Assembly: GCA_029907285.1 (NCBI GenBank)
Contig: JARYMD010000222.1
Location: 1 to 7,179, forward strand
Length of the DNA stretch: 7,179 nucleotides
Origin: Verrucomicrobiota bacterium
GTDB taxonomy: Bacteria; Verrucomicrobiota; Verrucomicrobiia; Limisphaerales; J093
Reading direction: 5' to 3'
This document shows, piece after piece, positions 1 through 6,700 of the stretch. A model generated the notes under the pieces. It was not told the DNA's origin and searched no databases. It was given only the letters and a program-made list of their open reading frames with translations. Numbering within the stretch: position 1 is the stretch's first letter; every line of letters begins with the position of its first letter. The translations under genes and the position numbers were made by a program.

Positions 1-2
1 AT

Positions 3-1361
3 GTCGAGGCCGAAGATGGCATGATCTTCCGTTACCGGCTAACGGCCATCCGCGCCACCCAGGTCGGCGCGACCGGACTCCCCTCCTGGATGCATTGGAC
101 GCCGCCGGACACGCTCACCGGCATCCCGAGTGAGCCTGGCACGGTGTTTATTCCGGTTTGGGCGGCCAATGCCACGCAACGCGAGGAGGATGTGCTGGTC
201 GTTAATGTTCTCGGCGGAACACGCTCGCTCAACTGGCGGCCGGTCACATCCGGCACGACACTGGATTTGCTTGATGTGACGTTTGGTGGCGGCCTGTTTG
301 TGGCCGTGGGTGAAGTCGGCACGGTACTCACGTCAACCGACGGCACGACCTGGATCAGCCGCTCCACGGGCCGCATGGAGACACTCCGCTCGATCACCTG
401 GGGCAATGGCAGATTCGTGGCCGTGGGCACCGGTGGCCTCATTCTGACCTCAACCAACAGCATCGACTGGACAACGGCTGCCACAGGCTCAATGGAATAT
501 AATGGCACCTGCTGGGGAACGAATCTTTTCGTCGCCGTCGGCAACAACCGAACCATCCGTACCTCCATAAATGGCACCACCTGGGTCAACCGCGGTACTG
601 GCGGCTCGGAGACACTGGGCGGTGTCGCATGGGGCGGAAACGGATTTGTGGCAGTGGGCGGCCTCTTCAGCGAAGGCCCGTCCGTCTTCCACTCCACGGA
701 TGGAGCGACATGGAACTGGCGGGACACCGGCACGTGGTCGGACGGATTCTACGACGTCGCCTGGGGCAATGGCGTGTATGTGGCTGCAGGCTACCGAGGC
801 AAACTGATGACTTCGACCGACGGGATCACCTGGACCAGCCGCTACGGATTCGGAACCGCTATCCTGCGCGGGGTGGCGTTCTACGACAACCAATTCGTGG
901 TGGTGGGTCACTCGGGCGCCATGTTCACCTCGCACCGCGGCGCTGAGTGGACTTCCGTTGCCTCTGGGACGAACATCAATCTTCATGCTGTGGCCGGCGG
1001 GCTTCAGAAATTCGTCGCGGTCGGCCAGTACGGCGCCATTCTTGTGGCCGACTATGAGCCGGATCGGGACGGCGATGGCGCTCCCGATTGGCAGGAACGT
1101 TTGGCCGGAACGGATGCGTTGGACTCGGAGTCCGCGCTTCGGATAAAGGCCGTGACGCCTGTCCCCGGCGGCGTCGTCGTGCGCTGGCAGAGCGAGAGCA
1201 ACAAACTCTACCGTCTCGAACGCGCCACCAACCTGACGACGGCGCCGGCTTTCAACGTGAACGTGCGGTCGAATATCCTGGCCACACCCCCCATCAACAC
1301 GGAGACGGACACGACTGCCGTGGGCAGCGGACCGTATTTCTATCGGATTCGGCTGGAATAG
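3..1361 (+). CDS. Secreted seven-blade beta-propeller protein with C-terminal calcium motif (5' end missing)
   Basis: The frame is open to the window edge (codons from base 3, no stop before the ATG at 21), so this is probably the C-terminal part of a longer protein. Numbered from that ATG (446 residues), residues 70-345 hold about seven repeats of 38-47 residues. Their shape is L..V.WG.G.FVAVG..G.ILTS.DG.TW, with Asp-box-like STDGTTW turns near 105, 226 and 266. This fits a sialidase/BNR- or Ycf48-like seven-bladed propeller. Residues 348-353 (DRDGDG, then APDWQE) form a thrombospondin-3/dockerin-like calcium motif. Residues 371-446 are a beta-rich, fibronectin-III-like end finishing in YFYRIRLE, a C-terminal style I associate with large exported proteins of Verrucomicrobia and relatives. 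Location (exported or surface) and a binding role are inferred. No catalytic residues or signal peptide are visible, the latter because the N-terminus is absent. It stands alone on the plus strand, and a hairpin follows 43 bases after the stop. Confidence 0.72.
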   Translation, partial: VEAEDGMIFRYRLTAIRATQVGATGLPSWMHWTPPDTLTGIPSEPGTVFIPVWAANATQREEDVLVVNVLGGTRSLNWRPVTSGTTLDLLDVTFGGGLFVAVGEVGTVLTSTDGTTWISRSTGRMETLRSITWGNGRFVAVGTGGLILTSTNSIDWTTAATGSMEYNGTCWGTNLFVAVGNNRTIRTSINGTTWVNRGTGGSETLGGVAWGGNGFVAVGGLFSEGPSVFHSTDGATWNWRDTGTWSDGFYDVAWGNGVYVAAGYRGKLMTSTDGITWTSRYGFGTAILRGVAFYDNQFVVVGHSGAMFTSHRGAEWTSVASGTNINLHAVAGGLQKFVAVGQYGAILVADYEPDRDGDGAPDWQERLAGTDALDSESALRIKAVTPVPGGVVVRWQSESNKLYRLERATNLTTAPAFNVNVRSNILATPPINTETDTTAVGSGPYFYRIRLE

Positions 1362-1404
1362 ACGGGATGGGCGGCGAGCAGGCGAGATGGGACGTCCGTC
1401 CCCG

Positions 1405-1430
1405 AACGGACGCCGGCCTCGGCGTCCGTT
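1405..1430. repeat. Perfect GC-rich hairpin (REP-like palindrome or terminator)
   Basis: AACGGACGCC (1405-1414) pairs perfectly with GGCGTCCGTT (1421-1430) around a 6-base loop, GGCCTC. A second small palindrome, GGACGTCC, sits just upstream at 1390-1397. The hairpin lies 43 bases after the propeller stop and before the PIN gene. A T5 run (1447-1451) comes 16 bases after the stem, too far for a classical intrinsic terminator. I favour an extragenic palindromic repeat of the kind frequent in GC-rich PVC genomes, possibly with a transcript-end role. The rest of 1362-1501 holds nothing else apart from the repeat described next and the PIN gene's leader. Confidence 0.6.
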
Positions 1431-1455
1431 ATTGATAGGTATTTGCTTTTTCGAC
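1431..1455 (+). repeat. Diverged copy of the core of the 39-base repeat
   Basis: These 25 bases match the first 25 bases of the repeat at 4938 and 6935 at 22 positions, sharing TGATAGG, then ATTTGCTTTTT, then GAC. The three differences are single substitutions. Similarity stops after GAC, where this copy continues with CTGGCTGG. It begins directly at the end of the hairpin at 1405-1430 and lies 46 bases before the PIN start codon. A 22/25 match is very unlikely by chance in 7 kb, so the three sequences are probably related, but I do not recognise the family. Confidence 0.6.
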
Positions 1456-1501
1456 CTGGCTGGAGTGTGCCTGAGCTGGTGTAGCCATTCAAGGCAGATT
1501 C

Positions 1502-1914
1502 ATGCGCGCAGTTAGTTTTCCGGACACCAATATCCTGCTCTACGCTTATGACCTCGATGCGCCCGCCAAGCGGTCGGTGGCTTTGAGGCTCGTTGAGGAG
1601 GGCGGGCCTCCCACGGCAAGACCGCCATCAGCGTCCAAGTTCAACAGGAACTGCATGTGAATCTCACCCGGCGCGGTGTCGATCTGGCGGGGGCCACCCA
1701 GACCGTGCGCGACTTCTCGGTTTGGCCGGTCGTGGACAACACTCTCGACCTCCTGCAGGCCGGGCTGGATGAACAGGCCCGCTGGAAAACCTCGCTGTGG
1801 GATGGTCTCATTCTCGCTGCCGCGCGCGCCTTGGGTGCCACCGAATTGATAACCGAGGACTTTAACCACGGTCAGGACTACGAAGGTATCCGGGCCATCA
1901 ATCCCTTTCGCTGA
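1502..1914 (+). CDS. PIN-domain ribonuclease, VapC-like toxin (frameshifted)
   Basis: Two reading frames together give one PIN-domain protein of about 137 residues, the normal size for VapC-type toxins. These are Mg-dependent ribonucleases that cleave RNA and are normally held in check by an antitoxin. The first frame begins MRAVSFPDTNILLYAYD, with the signature Asp (residue 8) and Asn. The second runs from about 1606 to the TGA at 1912 and carries the QQEL glutamate, SLWDGLILAAA with its Asp, and ITEDFNHGQ. All four acidic positions expected of the site are present. The frames differ by one missing base somewhere in 1601-1617, probably at the C-run of GGGCCTCCC; read as given, the first frame stops at 1658-1660. 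AAGG at 1491-1494 is a plausible ribosome site 7 bases before the ATG. No antitoxin gene lies beside it in either direction, so it is an orphan or a decayed toxin unless the frameshift is a sequencing error. Confidence 0.72.
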
Positions 1915-1973
1915 ACGTTAGCGGGTTTGCGTCAGGTTTAAGCGAATTCAGTTCTTGTCAGGGACGAATCCAC

Positions 1974-2108
1974 CTTCGGATGGTGCGGACTTGCCGCGGA
2001 GACAGCCTCGGCACGGAACCGCTTGACCAATTCTGGGCTCGAGCCGGGACCGAAGACCATCATCTTGACTGCAACCACGCGGTCCAGACTGTGTTGCCAG
2101 GCTTTACT
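1974..2108 (-). pseudogene. Remnant of a Ser/Thr protein kinase N-lobe
   Basis: About 45 residues on the minus strand, starting SKAWQHSLDR, continuing through VVAVKMM and ending VKRFRAEAVSAASPHHP, match the start of bacterial Hanks-type kinase domains. VAVK holds the ATP-binding lysine. The Glu of RFRAEA is the alpha-C partner, and SPHHP takes the place of the usual SLxHPNIV. The glycine-rich loop is not recognisable before it, and after HHP the frame runs into unrelated residues (KVDSSLTRTEF) and a stop near 1938. It lies just after the 3' end of the methyltransferase operon on the same strand, in the otherwise empty 1915-2142 interval. It cannot encode a working kinase. It is either a gene relic or a small homologous scrap brought in by rearrangement or misassembly. 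The rest of 1915-2142 shows nothing. Confidence 0.62.
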
Positions 2109-2142
2109 CGAGCGTCGCTGAAGGCAAAGTACAGCATGACAG

Positions 2143-3384
2143 TCACGCATTGAATTCCTCGATGGCCTCAAACATGGCTACAATGTTCTGGGGCGGCACT
2201 TCCGGCAGGATGTTGTGGACGGTGTTGAACACAAAGCCACCGCCGGAGCCCAGAATTTCCAGCCGACGTTTGACGTGGTCCTTAACCTTCTGTGGCGTGC
2301 CTTGCGGCAGCACGGTTTTGGTGTCACAGCCACCGCCCCAGAAGCAGATGTCCTTGCCGAAATCGGCCTTCAACCCTTCGGGCTCCATGCCCTTGCAGGT
2401 GGTCTGCACCGGGTTGATCACGTCATAGCCGGCTTCGATGAGGTTCGGCAGGAGCGCGCGAATCGAGCCGCAAGAGTGCAGGAATGTCTTCATGCGGGAA
2501 TGCTTGTGGACGTAATCGCACAACATCGCATGCCGGGGCTTGAACAACTGCTTGTAAGTCCGGGGCGACATGAACGGACCGCCGTTGGTGCCGAGGTCGT
2601 CACCGAAACGGATGATGTCGGCCACGTCGCCCACCGCACGGCAGGCTTTTTCCAGCACTGCCAAATGCCGCTCCATCAGCGCGTCAAGGAGTGCCTCCAC
2701 TTTTTCCGGTTGCTCAACAAGGTCCATCAGGAAGTTGTCAATGCGCCGGAGAAACGTTCCCCACTCGAAGAGATTACAACCAATGACGATCATGAGCGCG
2801 CGGTCGCTGGTGCGGCGCAACTCGATTGCCTTGGCGCGCAGGGTGTCCCAGAACCCCGGGTCACTCGCATGATCCCACGGACTGTGGACGAGCGCGGCCC
2901 ATAGGACGCGGCCCATTTCTGTGGAAAGGTCGCGAAAGTCCGCAGGATAGCCGTTCAGATAAGGGAAATAGCTCTGGTCAAAAAACGTCCCGCCCGCAGG
3001 CATGTGGGCGATATCGAGACCGTCCTTCGTGCGCACAATGAAAGAACCGTCCGGCTGCCGCTCGGGATGAAACCAGGCGGGGTGGAGCGCGGTCTGTCCG
3101 TCGGCGAGCACCGTCGGCTGCCACGCTGAATCGTCGGTGTTGAATGTGCGGCCGATGTCCACCACATCAATCTTGAAGCGGTCAAGAATCTCCTCCTCCG
3201 GCTGCGCGAGCTGCTGGACGACGTCATAGACGCGGATCGCGCCCTGATGCAGGCCCAGATGGCGTTTGAGGTTGCCGTAGGCAATGGCCGAGATGCCAGA
3301 GCTTGGGGTGGCCCCGAGGTCAACCGGCACACGGTCAGGCTGGCGATGTTCAATGGCGGCGAGAACACGTTCGCGTGAGGTCAT
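2143..3384 (-). CDS. URO-D-fold (MtaA/CmuA-like) corrinoid methyltransferase, intact
   Basis: This 413-residue protein looks complete. It opens with MTSRERVLAAIEHRQPDRVP, the typical start of the uroporphyrinogen decarboxylase superfamily branch that carries out methyl transfer rather than haem synthesis. The zinc-type motif H-x-C is at 303-305 (FLHSCGS), and a third ligand candidate, Cys353, is in FWGGGCDTKT. A conserved block follows (LPQGTPQKVKDHVKRRLEILGSGGGF) and the C-terminus is of family type (NILPEVPPQNIVAMFEAIEEF). In MtaA/MtbA-type enzymes the zinc activates the thiol or donor for methyl exchange with a corrinoid cofactor. The ATG overlaps the stop of the upstream methyltransferase (ATGA at 3384-3381), so it is probably translationally coupled and last in its operon. 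It is longer than MtaA (about 340 residues), matching the longer URO-D family proteins common in anaerobic PVC bacteria and Firmicutes. The methyl donor or acceptor cannot be stated. A role in haem synthesis is unlikely given the neighbours and the HxC motif. Confidence 0.85.
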   Translation of the reverse strand: MTSRERVLAAIEHRQPDRVPVDLGATPSSGISAIAYGNLKRHLGLHQGAIRVYDVVQQLAQPEEEILDRFKIDVVDIGRTFNTDDSAWQPTVLADGQTALHPAWFHPERQPDGSFIVRTKDGLDIAHMPAGGTFFDQSYFPYLNGYPADFRDLSTEMGRVLWAALVHSPWDHASDPGFWDTLRAKAIELRRTSDRALMIVIGCNLFEWGTFLRRIDNFLMDLVEQPEKVEALLDALMERHLAVLEKACRAVGDVADIIRFGDDLGTNGGPFMSPRTYKQLFKPRHAMLCDYVHKHSRMKTFLHSCGSIRALLPNLIEAGYDVINPVQTTCKGMEPEGLKADFGKDICFWGGGCDTKTVLPQGTPQKVKDHVKRRLEILGSGGGFVFNTVHNILPEVPPQNIVAMFEAIEEFNA

Positions 3385-4434
3385 AGAAGAGGTAAACTGG
3401 CCGGGCTTTGCTTGCTGTGACCGAATGATGGTTGCTCCCGCTCGTTCGCCATCTTCAGCGCCAGATAGAACGCGTCCAGACTGGCCAGCGGCGCGTTGGG
3501 GGGCAGATCGCAGCCCGAGGACAGGACAAAGTTCCGGTGCGCGGCCGTGGCCGCCAGCAGTTGCGCCGCCCGCGCGGTGACTTCAGTCGGCGGCAGATTC
3601 ACAAAGACGCCGGCCGGGTCCAGATTCCCGCACACAATCACGTCCGGCCCCACCTTCTCCAGCGTCCCCACAACGTCCATCGGCGCCCCGAAGTGAAACG
3701 CCTTCAGCCCCGTTTCCAAGATGGCCGGCAGGTGCAGCAACCTGGCAGCGCAGTTGTGCAGCACGATGGAGAATTCTCCGTCGCCCACCCCGGCGGCCAC
3801 ACGCCGGATGTAGGCGCTCGAAAACGCCGCCAGCCCGCGCGGTGAAAGCAGCCCAGCAGCCGGCTCGGCCATGATCACCCCCTGCGCTCCGGCAGCCCGA
3901 AAGGCCCGGATGTATTCGGTGAGAAATTGCGTGCACTTCGCCAACAACACGTGCATCAGCTCCGGCTCTGCAATCGTTAGTTCCAACGCCTCGCTCACCC
4001 CCACCAGCCCGCGCCGCCAACGAAAAAGGCCCAATGCAGCCGGCAAACACGAACGGCTCTCCGGACATTCGCCGGAGGAGGCGCACGGCCTCCAGATAAA
4101 CCCTGGTACGTCCATCCCCAAGGCGCGGAACCGCCAGGCGGTCGGCCTGCTCCACGCTGGTGATCAACCGTCCCGTCACGGTGGGCACCTCCGAATCGGA
4201 CAGCGCAATCGTGCACCCAAAAGCCTCCGCCTCTACGCTCAAATCCATCGCGGTCAGTACGAATGGCGAATCATACCGGTTCCGCAACGCCTGCTGCGCC
4301 TCGAGCTGCGCTTCAGCCCGGGTGACAATGTCAGACACCTTCGCCCCCGTCAGGGCCAACCCGGGATACATCGAAATGGGCAGTGCCAACCGGCGCGGCG
4401 ACGAGAGAATTAACTTGTTGAAATTCATGCGCAT
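3381..4434 (-). CDS. URO-D-fold MtaA/MtbA-like methyltransferase (one-base frameshift)
   Basis: With one base removed, this gene encodes about 350 residues, the MtaA/MtbA size. The first frame gives MRMNFNKLILSSPRR, then a stretch with MDLSVEAEAFGC and EVPTV, ending CIGPFSLAAR. The second frame resumes at LVGVSEALEL and runs through MAEPAAGLLSP to the stop. One extra base at the GGG of GCGCGGGCTGG (plus strand 4008-4010) explains the shift. In the restored protein the zinc motif is His226-Asn-Cys228 (LHNC) with Cys268 (VIVCGNLDP), the HxC...C arrangement of methylcobalamin:thiol methyltransferases. The ATG at 4434 lies 4 bases after the corrinoid protein's stop, and its own TGA overlaps the next gene's ATG, so this is the middle gene of a tight operon. 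I chose ATG 4434 over the TTG at 4437 and the ATG at 4428 on codon quality. By length and motif it is the better candidate for the step passing methyl from corrinoid to thiol or folate acceptor (inference). If the shift is real, the gene is dead. Confidence 0.8.
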
Positions 4435-4438
4435 CAAC

Positions 4439-4936
4439 TCAGGCTGCCATCACCCGCCGGGCCACAGCCACCGCTCCCGCGGCCGATTCGCTGAACCCAT
4501 CCGCCCCGATCTCCTCCGCAAAACCCTGGGTGATGGGCGCTCCGCCTACAATTACCTTCACCTGGTCCCGCAGGCCCGCTTCCTTGAGCGCGTCAATCGT
4601 CGTTTTCATCGAGCGCATCGTTGTGGTCAGCAGCGCCGACATGGCCACGATGTTGGCGTTCTTTTCCTTGACGGCCGCGACAAACTGCTCCGGCGTGACG
4701 TTCACACCCAAGTCAATCACCTCGTAGCCGCCGCCTTCGAGCATGGCCCCCGCGAGGTTCTTGCCAATGTCATGCAGATCGCCCTTCACTGTGCCGATCG
4801 CCACGCGCCCCACCGGCTCGTTACCCCGTGCGGCCAGGATCGGCCGCAACAGTTCCAGCGCGGCCTTCATGGCCCGCGCCGACAGCAGCAGCTCGGGCAC
4901 GAAATACTCGTTGCATTCGAAGCGCCGACCCACCTC
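4439..4936 (-). CDS. Methyltransferase corrinoid (B12-binding) protein, N-terminus missing
   Basis: About 165 residues match the MtaC/MttC/MtvC family of small corrinoid proteins that shuttle a methyl group on cob(I)alamin between two methyltransferases. Recognisable similarity starts at EVGRRFECNEYFVPELLLSA (the end of the helical cap domain) and continues through the Rossmann-like B12 domain. That domain has GDLHDIG with the axial-ligand His (codon 4772-4774), MSALLTT, and IVGGAPIT. Family members normally have a further 40-60 residues before EVGRRF. Here they are replaced, exactly at base 4937/4938, by the 39-base repeat and then by block B DNA, although the frame stays open to 5074. The gene is therefore cut at the junction, and its real promoter and start are lost. 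It is followed 4 bases later by the first URO-D methyltransferase, which fixes the functional context. The methyl donor of this system is not visible because any upstream genes are missing. Confidence 0.85.
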   Translation of the reverse strand, partial: EVGRRFECNEYFVPELLLSARAMKAALELLRPILAARGNEPVGRVAIGTVKGDLHDIGKNLAGAMLEGGGYEVIDLGVNVTPEQFVAAVKEKNANIVAMSALLTTTMRSMKTTIDALKEAGLRDQVKVIVGGAPITQGFAEEIGADGFSESAAGAVAVARRVMAA

Positions 4937-4937
4937 G

Positions 4938-4976
4938 AGTGATAGGAATTTGCTTTTTGGACGCGTGAGCGGGTCA
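4938..4976 (+). repeat. 39-base direct repeat, copy 2 (junction of blocks A and B)
   Basis: These 39 bases start AGTGATAGGAATTTGC and end ACGCGTGAGCGGGTCA. They recur without a mismatch, in the same orientation, at 6935-6973; the flanking bases differ immediately on both sides. The left edge is where corrinoid-protein similarity stops. The right edge is where the substrate-binding-protein gene reaches a stop codon formed by the repeat's last three bases. Base composition changes across it. On the minus strand, in the corrinoid frame, it reads DPLTRPKSKFLSL. It contains an MluI-type ACGCGT. Its origin is undetermined: library or assembly artefact, or a short dispersed repeat. Confidence 0.9.
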
Positions 4977-5866
4977 ACGGTCAATTTTCGTTCGTTCTTC
5001 CCTGGCATAGGCAAAGCGGATGTGGATTCGCCGGAGCGATTCGTAGGCCACCTCTTCATCGGGAACAATATCATGCTTTACTATCAGCCTGGCTGCTTCA
5101 TGCTGATGATCACCGAGCCAGGATATCGCTTCGCCGTAATTGCGGAAAAACTCTTTAACCAGTTCTCCGTTTTTTCCAGAAAATTCCGATTTATCATCAC
5201 GGCTGTCTGCACCATGGGAACAGAATCGGCGTTAATCCGGTCCCATTCTTTTTCCAGGTCGATGAGGACTTTTATATCAGGATTTTTGGAGGAAGAAAGG
5301 GAGACAAAGGGTTCTGAAATAACTCCCATGGGCGCCCTGCCGGCGGCAACGGCACTGGCCAGTTCAAAATGCCCGTTGAAGGTATAATCAAGCCGCAGGT
5401 CATTCTCCGGGTCGATACGATGCGCCTTGAGAATATAACGAAACACAATATCAGGAGTGGCTCCCCGGGCCATGAGGTAAACGGTTTTGCCGCGCAGGTT
5501 GTCAACTGAATGCACGGATGTGTCGGTACCGGCTAAATAAAGGCTTCCCCACACAGGAACAGCTGCAAGCAGATGGTCTGGCACACCTTTATTGTAGAGA
5601 ACCGCGGCCATATTGGCCGGAAGAAGCACAATACCGGCCTGTTTCCTTATCATCAGGGCTTTCACCTGGTCGGGTTCATTATAGATTCTAAAATCAGCCT
5701 GCCGTCCCTGATAGGAAAATCCTTCGTCCACCATTTTGATCATGCTGATAGCCGAAGGACCCTTAAGTACAGCAACCTGAAAACCATCATTCTTTCCAGA
5801 ATGCGGGGTTCCGCATCCTGCCAGAAATACCACCAAAACTGCAATACAGAATCTGCGCAACATCAT
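4974..5866 (-). CDS. ABC-type substrate-binding lipoprotein (frameshifted, 3' truncated)
   Basis: This is a periplasmic or lipid-anchored solute-binding protein of the NMT1/THI5-SsuA type, which delivers a ligand to an ABC importer. Paired ATGs at 5866 and 5863 start a lipoprotein signal: MLRRFCIAVLVVF followed by the lipobox LAGC, with the lipidated Cys at residue 17 from the second Met. The mature part has a VAVLKGPSAISMIKM beginning, then LLPANMAAVLYNKG, LRGKTVYLM and APMGVISEPFVS, in family order. The first frame stops at 5084. A missing base in the T6 run at 5170-5175 restores FLEKNGELVKEFFRNYGEAI and carries the protein on to KIDR at 4977, where a TGA made by the 39-base repeat ends it. 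Relatives usually continue for another 15-25 residues, so the true 3' end is gone. The frame also extends upstream to 6043, but that part overlaps the transporter gene and lacks a signal peptide. Ligand unknown; the neighbours suggest a metal or metal chelate. Confidence 0.78.
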
Positions 5867-5882
5867 CGTGGATAAAACGCCG

Positions 5883-5914
5883 CAAATATAGAAAAGAATA
5901 CCGTCCGGCAATAA
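5883..5914 (-). promoter_or_regulatory. Possible Bacteroidota-type promoter for the lipoprotein gene
   Basis: Read on the minus strand, TATATTTG (plus 5890-5883) fits the Bacteroidota -7 consensus TAnnTTTG. TTATTG (plus 5914-5909) lies 18 bases upstream and could serve as the -33 TTG element. Transcription would start about 10 bases before the ATG at 5866, and no Shine-Dalgarno is seen, as is usual in that phylum. It would give the substrate-binding gene its own start within the 107-base gap after the transporter gene. It rests on motif match alone. Confidence 0.35.
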
Positions 5915-5973
5915 AATCCGGAACGATTCCGCTTCCAGGAATTCGTTACGCCGGAATACAATCCTTTTCCAAA

Positions 5974-6693
5974 TCAGAGTCCGAGAAAAAGAATGGCGGC
6001 TCCGCTGAGCGCTACGGCCCCACCGGCAGCCGCGTGCATCCATCGGTCAAATTTTGCCACCGGAAGCTGGTTCAGTCCATACCGGCCCAGAAATACAATG
6101 GTGAGCATGGTAGCAATGGTGACAGCTGAAAACACCAGGGCTACCAGCACGATTCCATGCAAACTGTGCCGGGATGCCGGATACATGAGCACCGGTATCA
6201 GGGGTTCACAGGGACCTAAAACAAAAACAATAAAAAGGATCCAGGGTGTAAGGTTTATATTTTCCTCCGGCTGGTGGTCATGATTGTGCACAGCACGCTG
6301 TACATGGCTGTGCTGATGGGTGTGTATGCTCCCGTCTTCGTGCACGTGAAAGTGTCTGTGCGGCTTGTTCCTTATCCCTTTCCACATCCCCCAGATGAAG
6401 TATCCGATTCCAAAGAGGAAGAGAGTCCATGCGGCCCAGTCACCCCTTACCGACTCGATTTTCTGAATATGCTGCACCCCGTAACCCAGAGCTATGCCAA
6501 TGGCTCCGATGACGATGGAACTGCCCACATGGCCTATACCACATAACAGCGTGATAAGGCCCGTCCTGGGCCAGGACCACTTCCGTGCTCTTGCCATCAC
6601 AATAAATGGCAGATAATGATCAGGGCCCAGAAGGGTGTGAATAAACCCGATGCTGGCAGCCAAAGGAATGAGTACCGATAAACTTTGTTCCAC
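5974..6693 (-). CDS. UreH/TauE-type membrane transporter with His-rich loop (probable metal transporter)
   Basis: A complete 239-residue inner-membrane protein with about six hydrophobic segments: roughly 5-35, 43-73, 86-104, 149-171, 178-202 and 218-238. The first carries H19-T-L-L-G-P-D25-H26, a spaced H...DH motif recalling the metal motif of nickel/cobalt transporters and UreH/RcnA-like proteins, and the second contains GHVGSS (His55). Between segments three and four, residues 112-140 hold 11 histidines in 29 residues, mostly alternating (HRHFHVH, HTHQHSH, HNHDH), a typical soft-metal-collecting loop. FVLGPCEPLIP at 158-167 adds a Cys-Glu-Pro motif in segment four. The GTG start at 6693 lies 7 bases after the TonB receptor's stop; the next in-frame ATG (residue 33) would lose the H...DH motif, so GTG is preferred. 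The outer-membrane receptor upstream and solute-binding lipoprotein downstream suggest metal handling, either import or export. Annotation as a sulfite exporter is possible from fold alone, but the histidines argue against it. Confidence 0.75.
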   Translation of the reverse strand: MEQSLSVLIPLAASIGFIHTLLGPDHYLPFIVMARARKWSWPRTGLITLLCGIGHVGSSIVIGAIGIALGYGVQHIQKIESVRGDWAAWTLFLFGIGYFIWGMWKGIRNKPHRHFHVHEDGSIHTHQHSHVQRAVHNHDHQPEENINLTPWILFIVFVLGPCEPLIPVLMYPASRHSLHGIVLVALVFSAVTIATMLTIVFLGRYGLNQLPVAKFDRWMHAAAGGAVALSGAAILFLGL

Positions 6694-6700
6694 CTTTTCG

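Noticed and set aside
32..986. Long open frames on the minus strand opposite the propeller gene
   Set aside because: They are GC-rich antisense shadows; the plus-strand frame has clear periodic protein repeats and theirs have none.
2150..2904. Plus-strand frames opposite the 413-residue methyltransferase, one of 229 residues
   Set aside because: No family features are visible and they lie wholly antisense to a well-conserved gene.
2143..4434. Haem-pathway uroporphyrinogen decarboxylase (HemE)
   Set aside because: Two copies next to a corrinoid protein, HxC...C zinc-type motifs and a divergent N-terminus fit corrinoid methyltransferases instead.
4953..4965. The 39-mer as a known cDNA or cloning adapter because of ACGCGT and CACGCGTCC on the minus strand
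   Set aside because: Only a 9-base overlap with adapter sequences I can recall; the rest does not match, and the diverged copy at 1431 argues for a natural repeat. Left open as a check.
4937..5074. Taking the corrinoid gene start at 5074, where the open frame begins
   Set aside because: Residues encoded by 4977-5074 come from the substrate-binding gene's DNA in another frame, and the next 39 bases are the repeat. Family similarity begins only at 4936.
5904..5922. Small inverted repeat TCCGG/CCGGA with a 9-base loop as a terminator after the transporter gene
   Set aside because: The stem is only 5 pairs and no clean T-run follows, so it is too weak to call. It also overlaps the candidate promoter.
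5867..6043. A longer N-terminus for the lipoprotein from 6043
   Set aside because: It overlaps the transporter's 3' end and would bury the signal peptide and lipobox 60 residues in.
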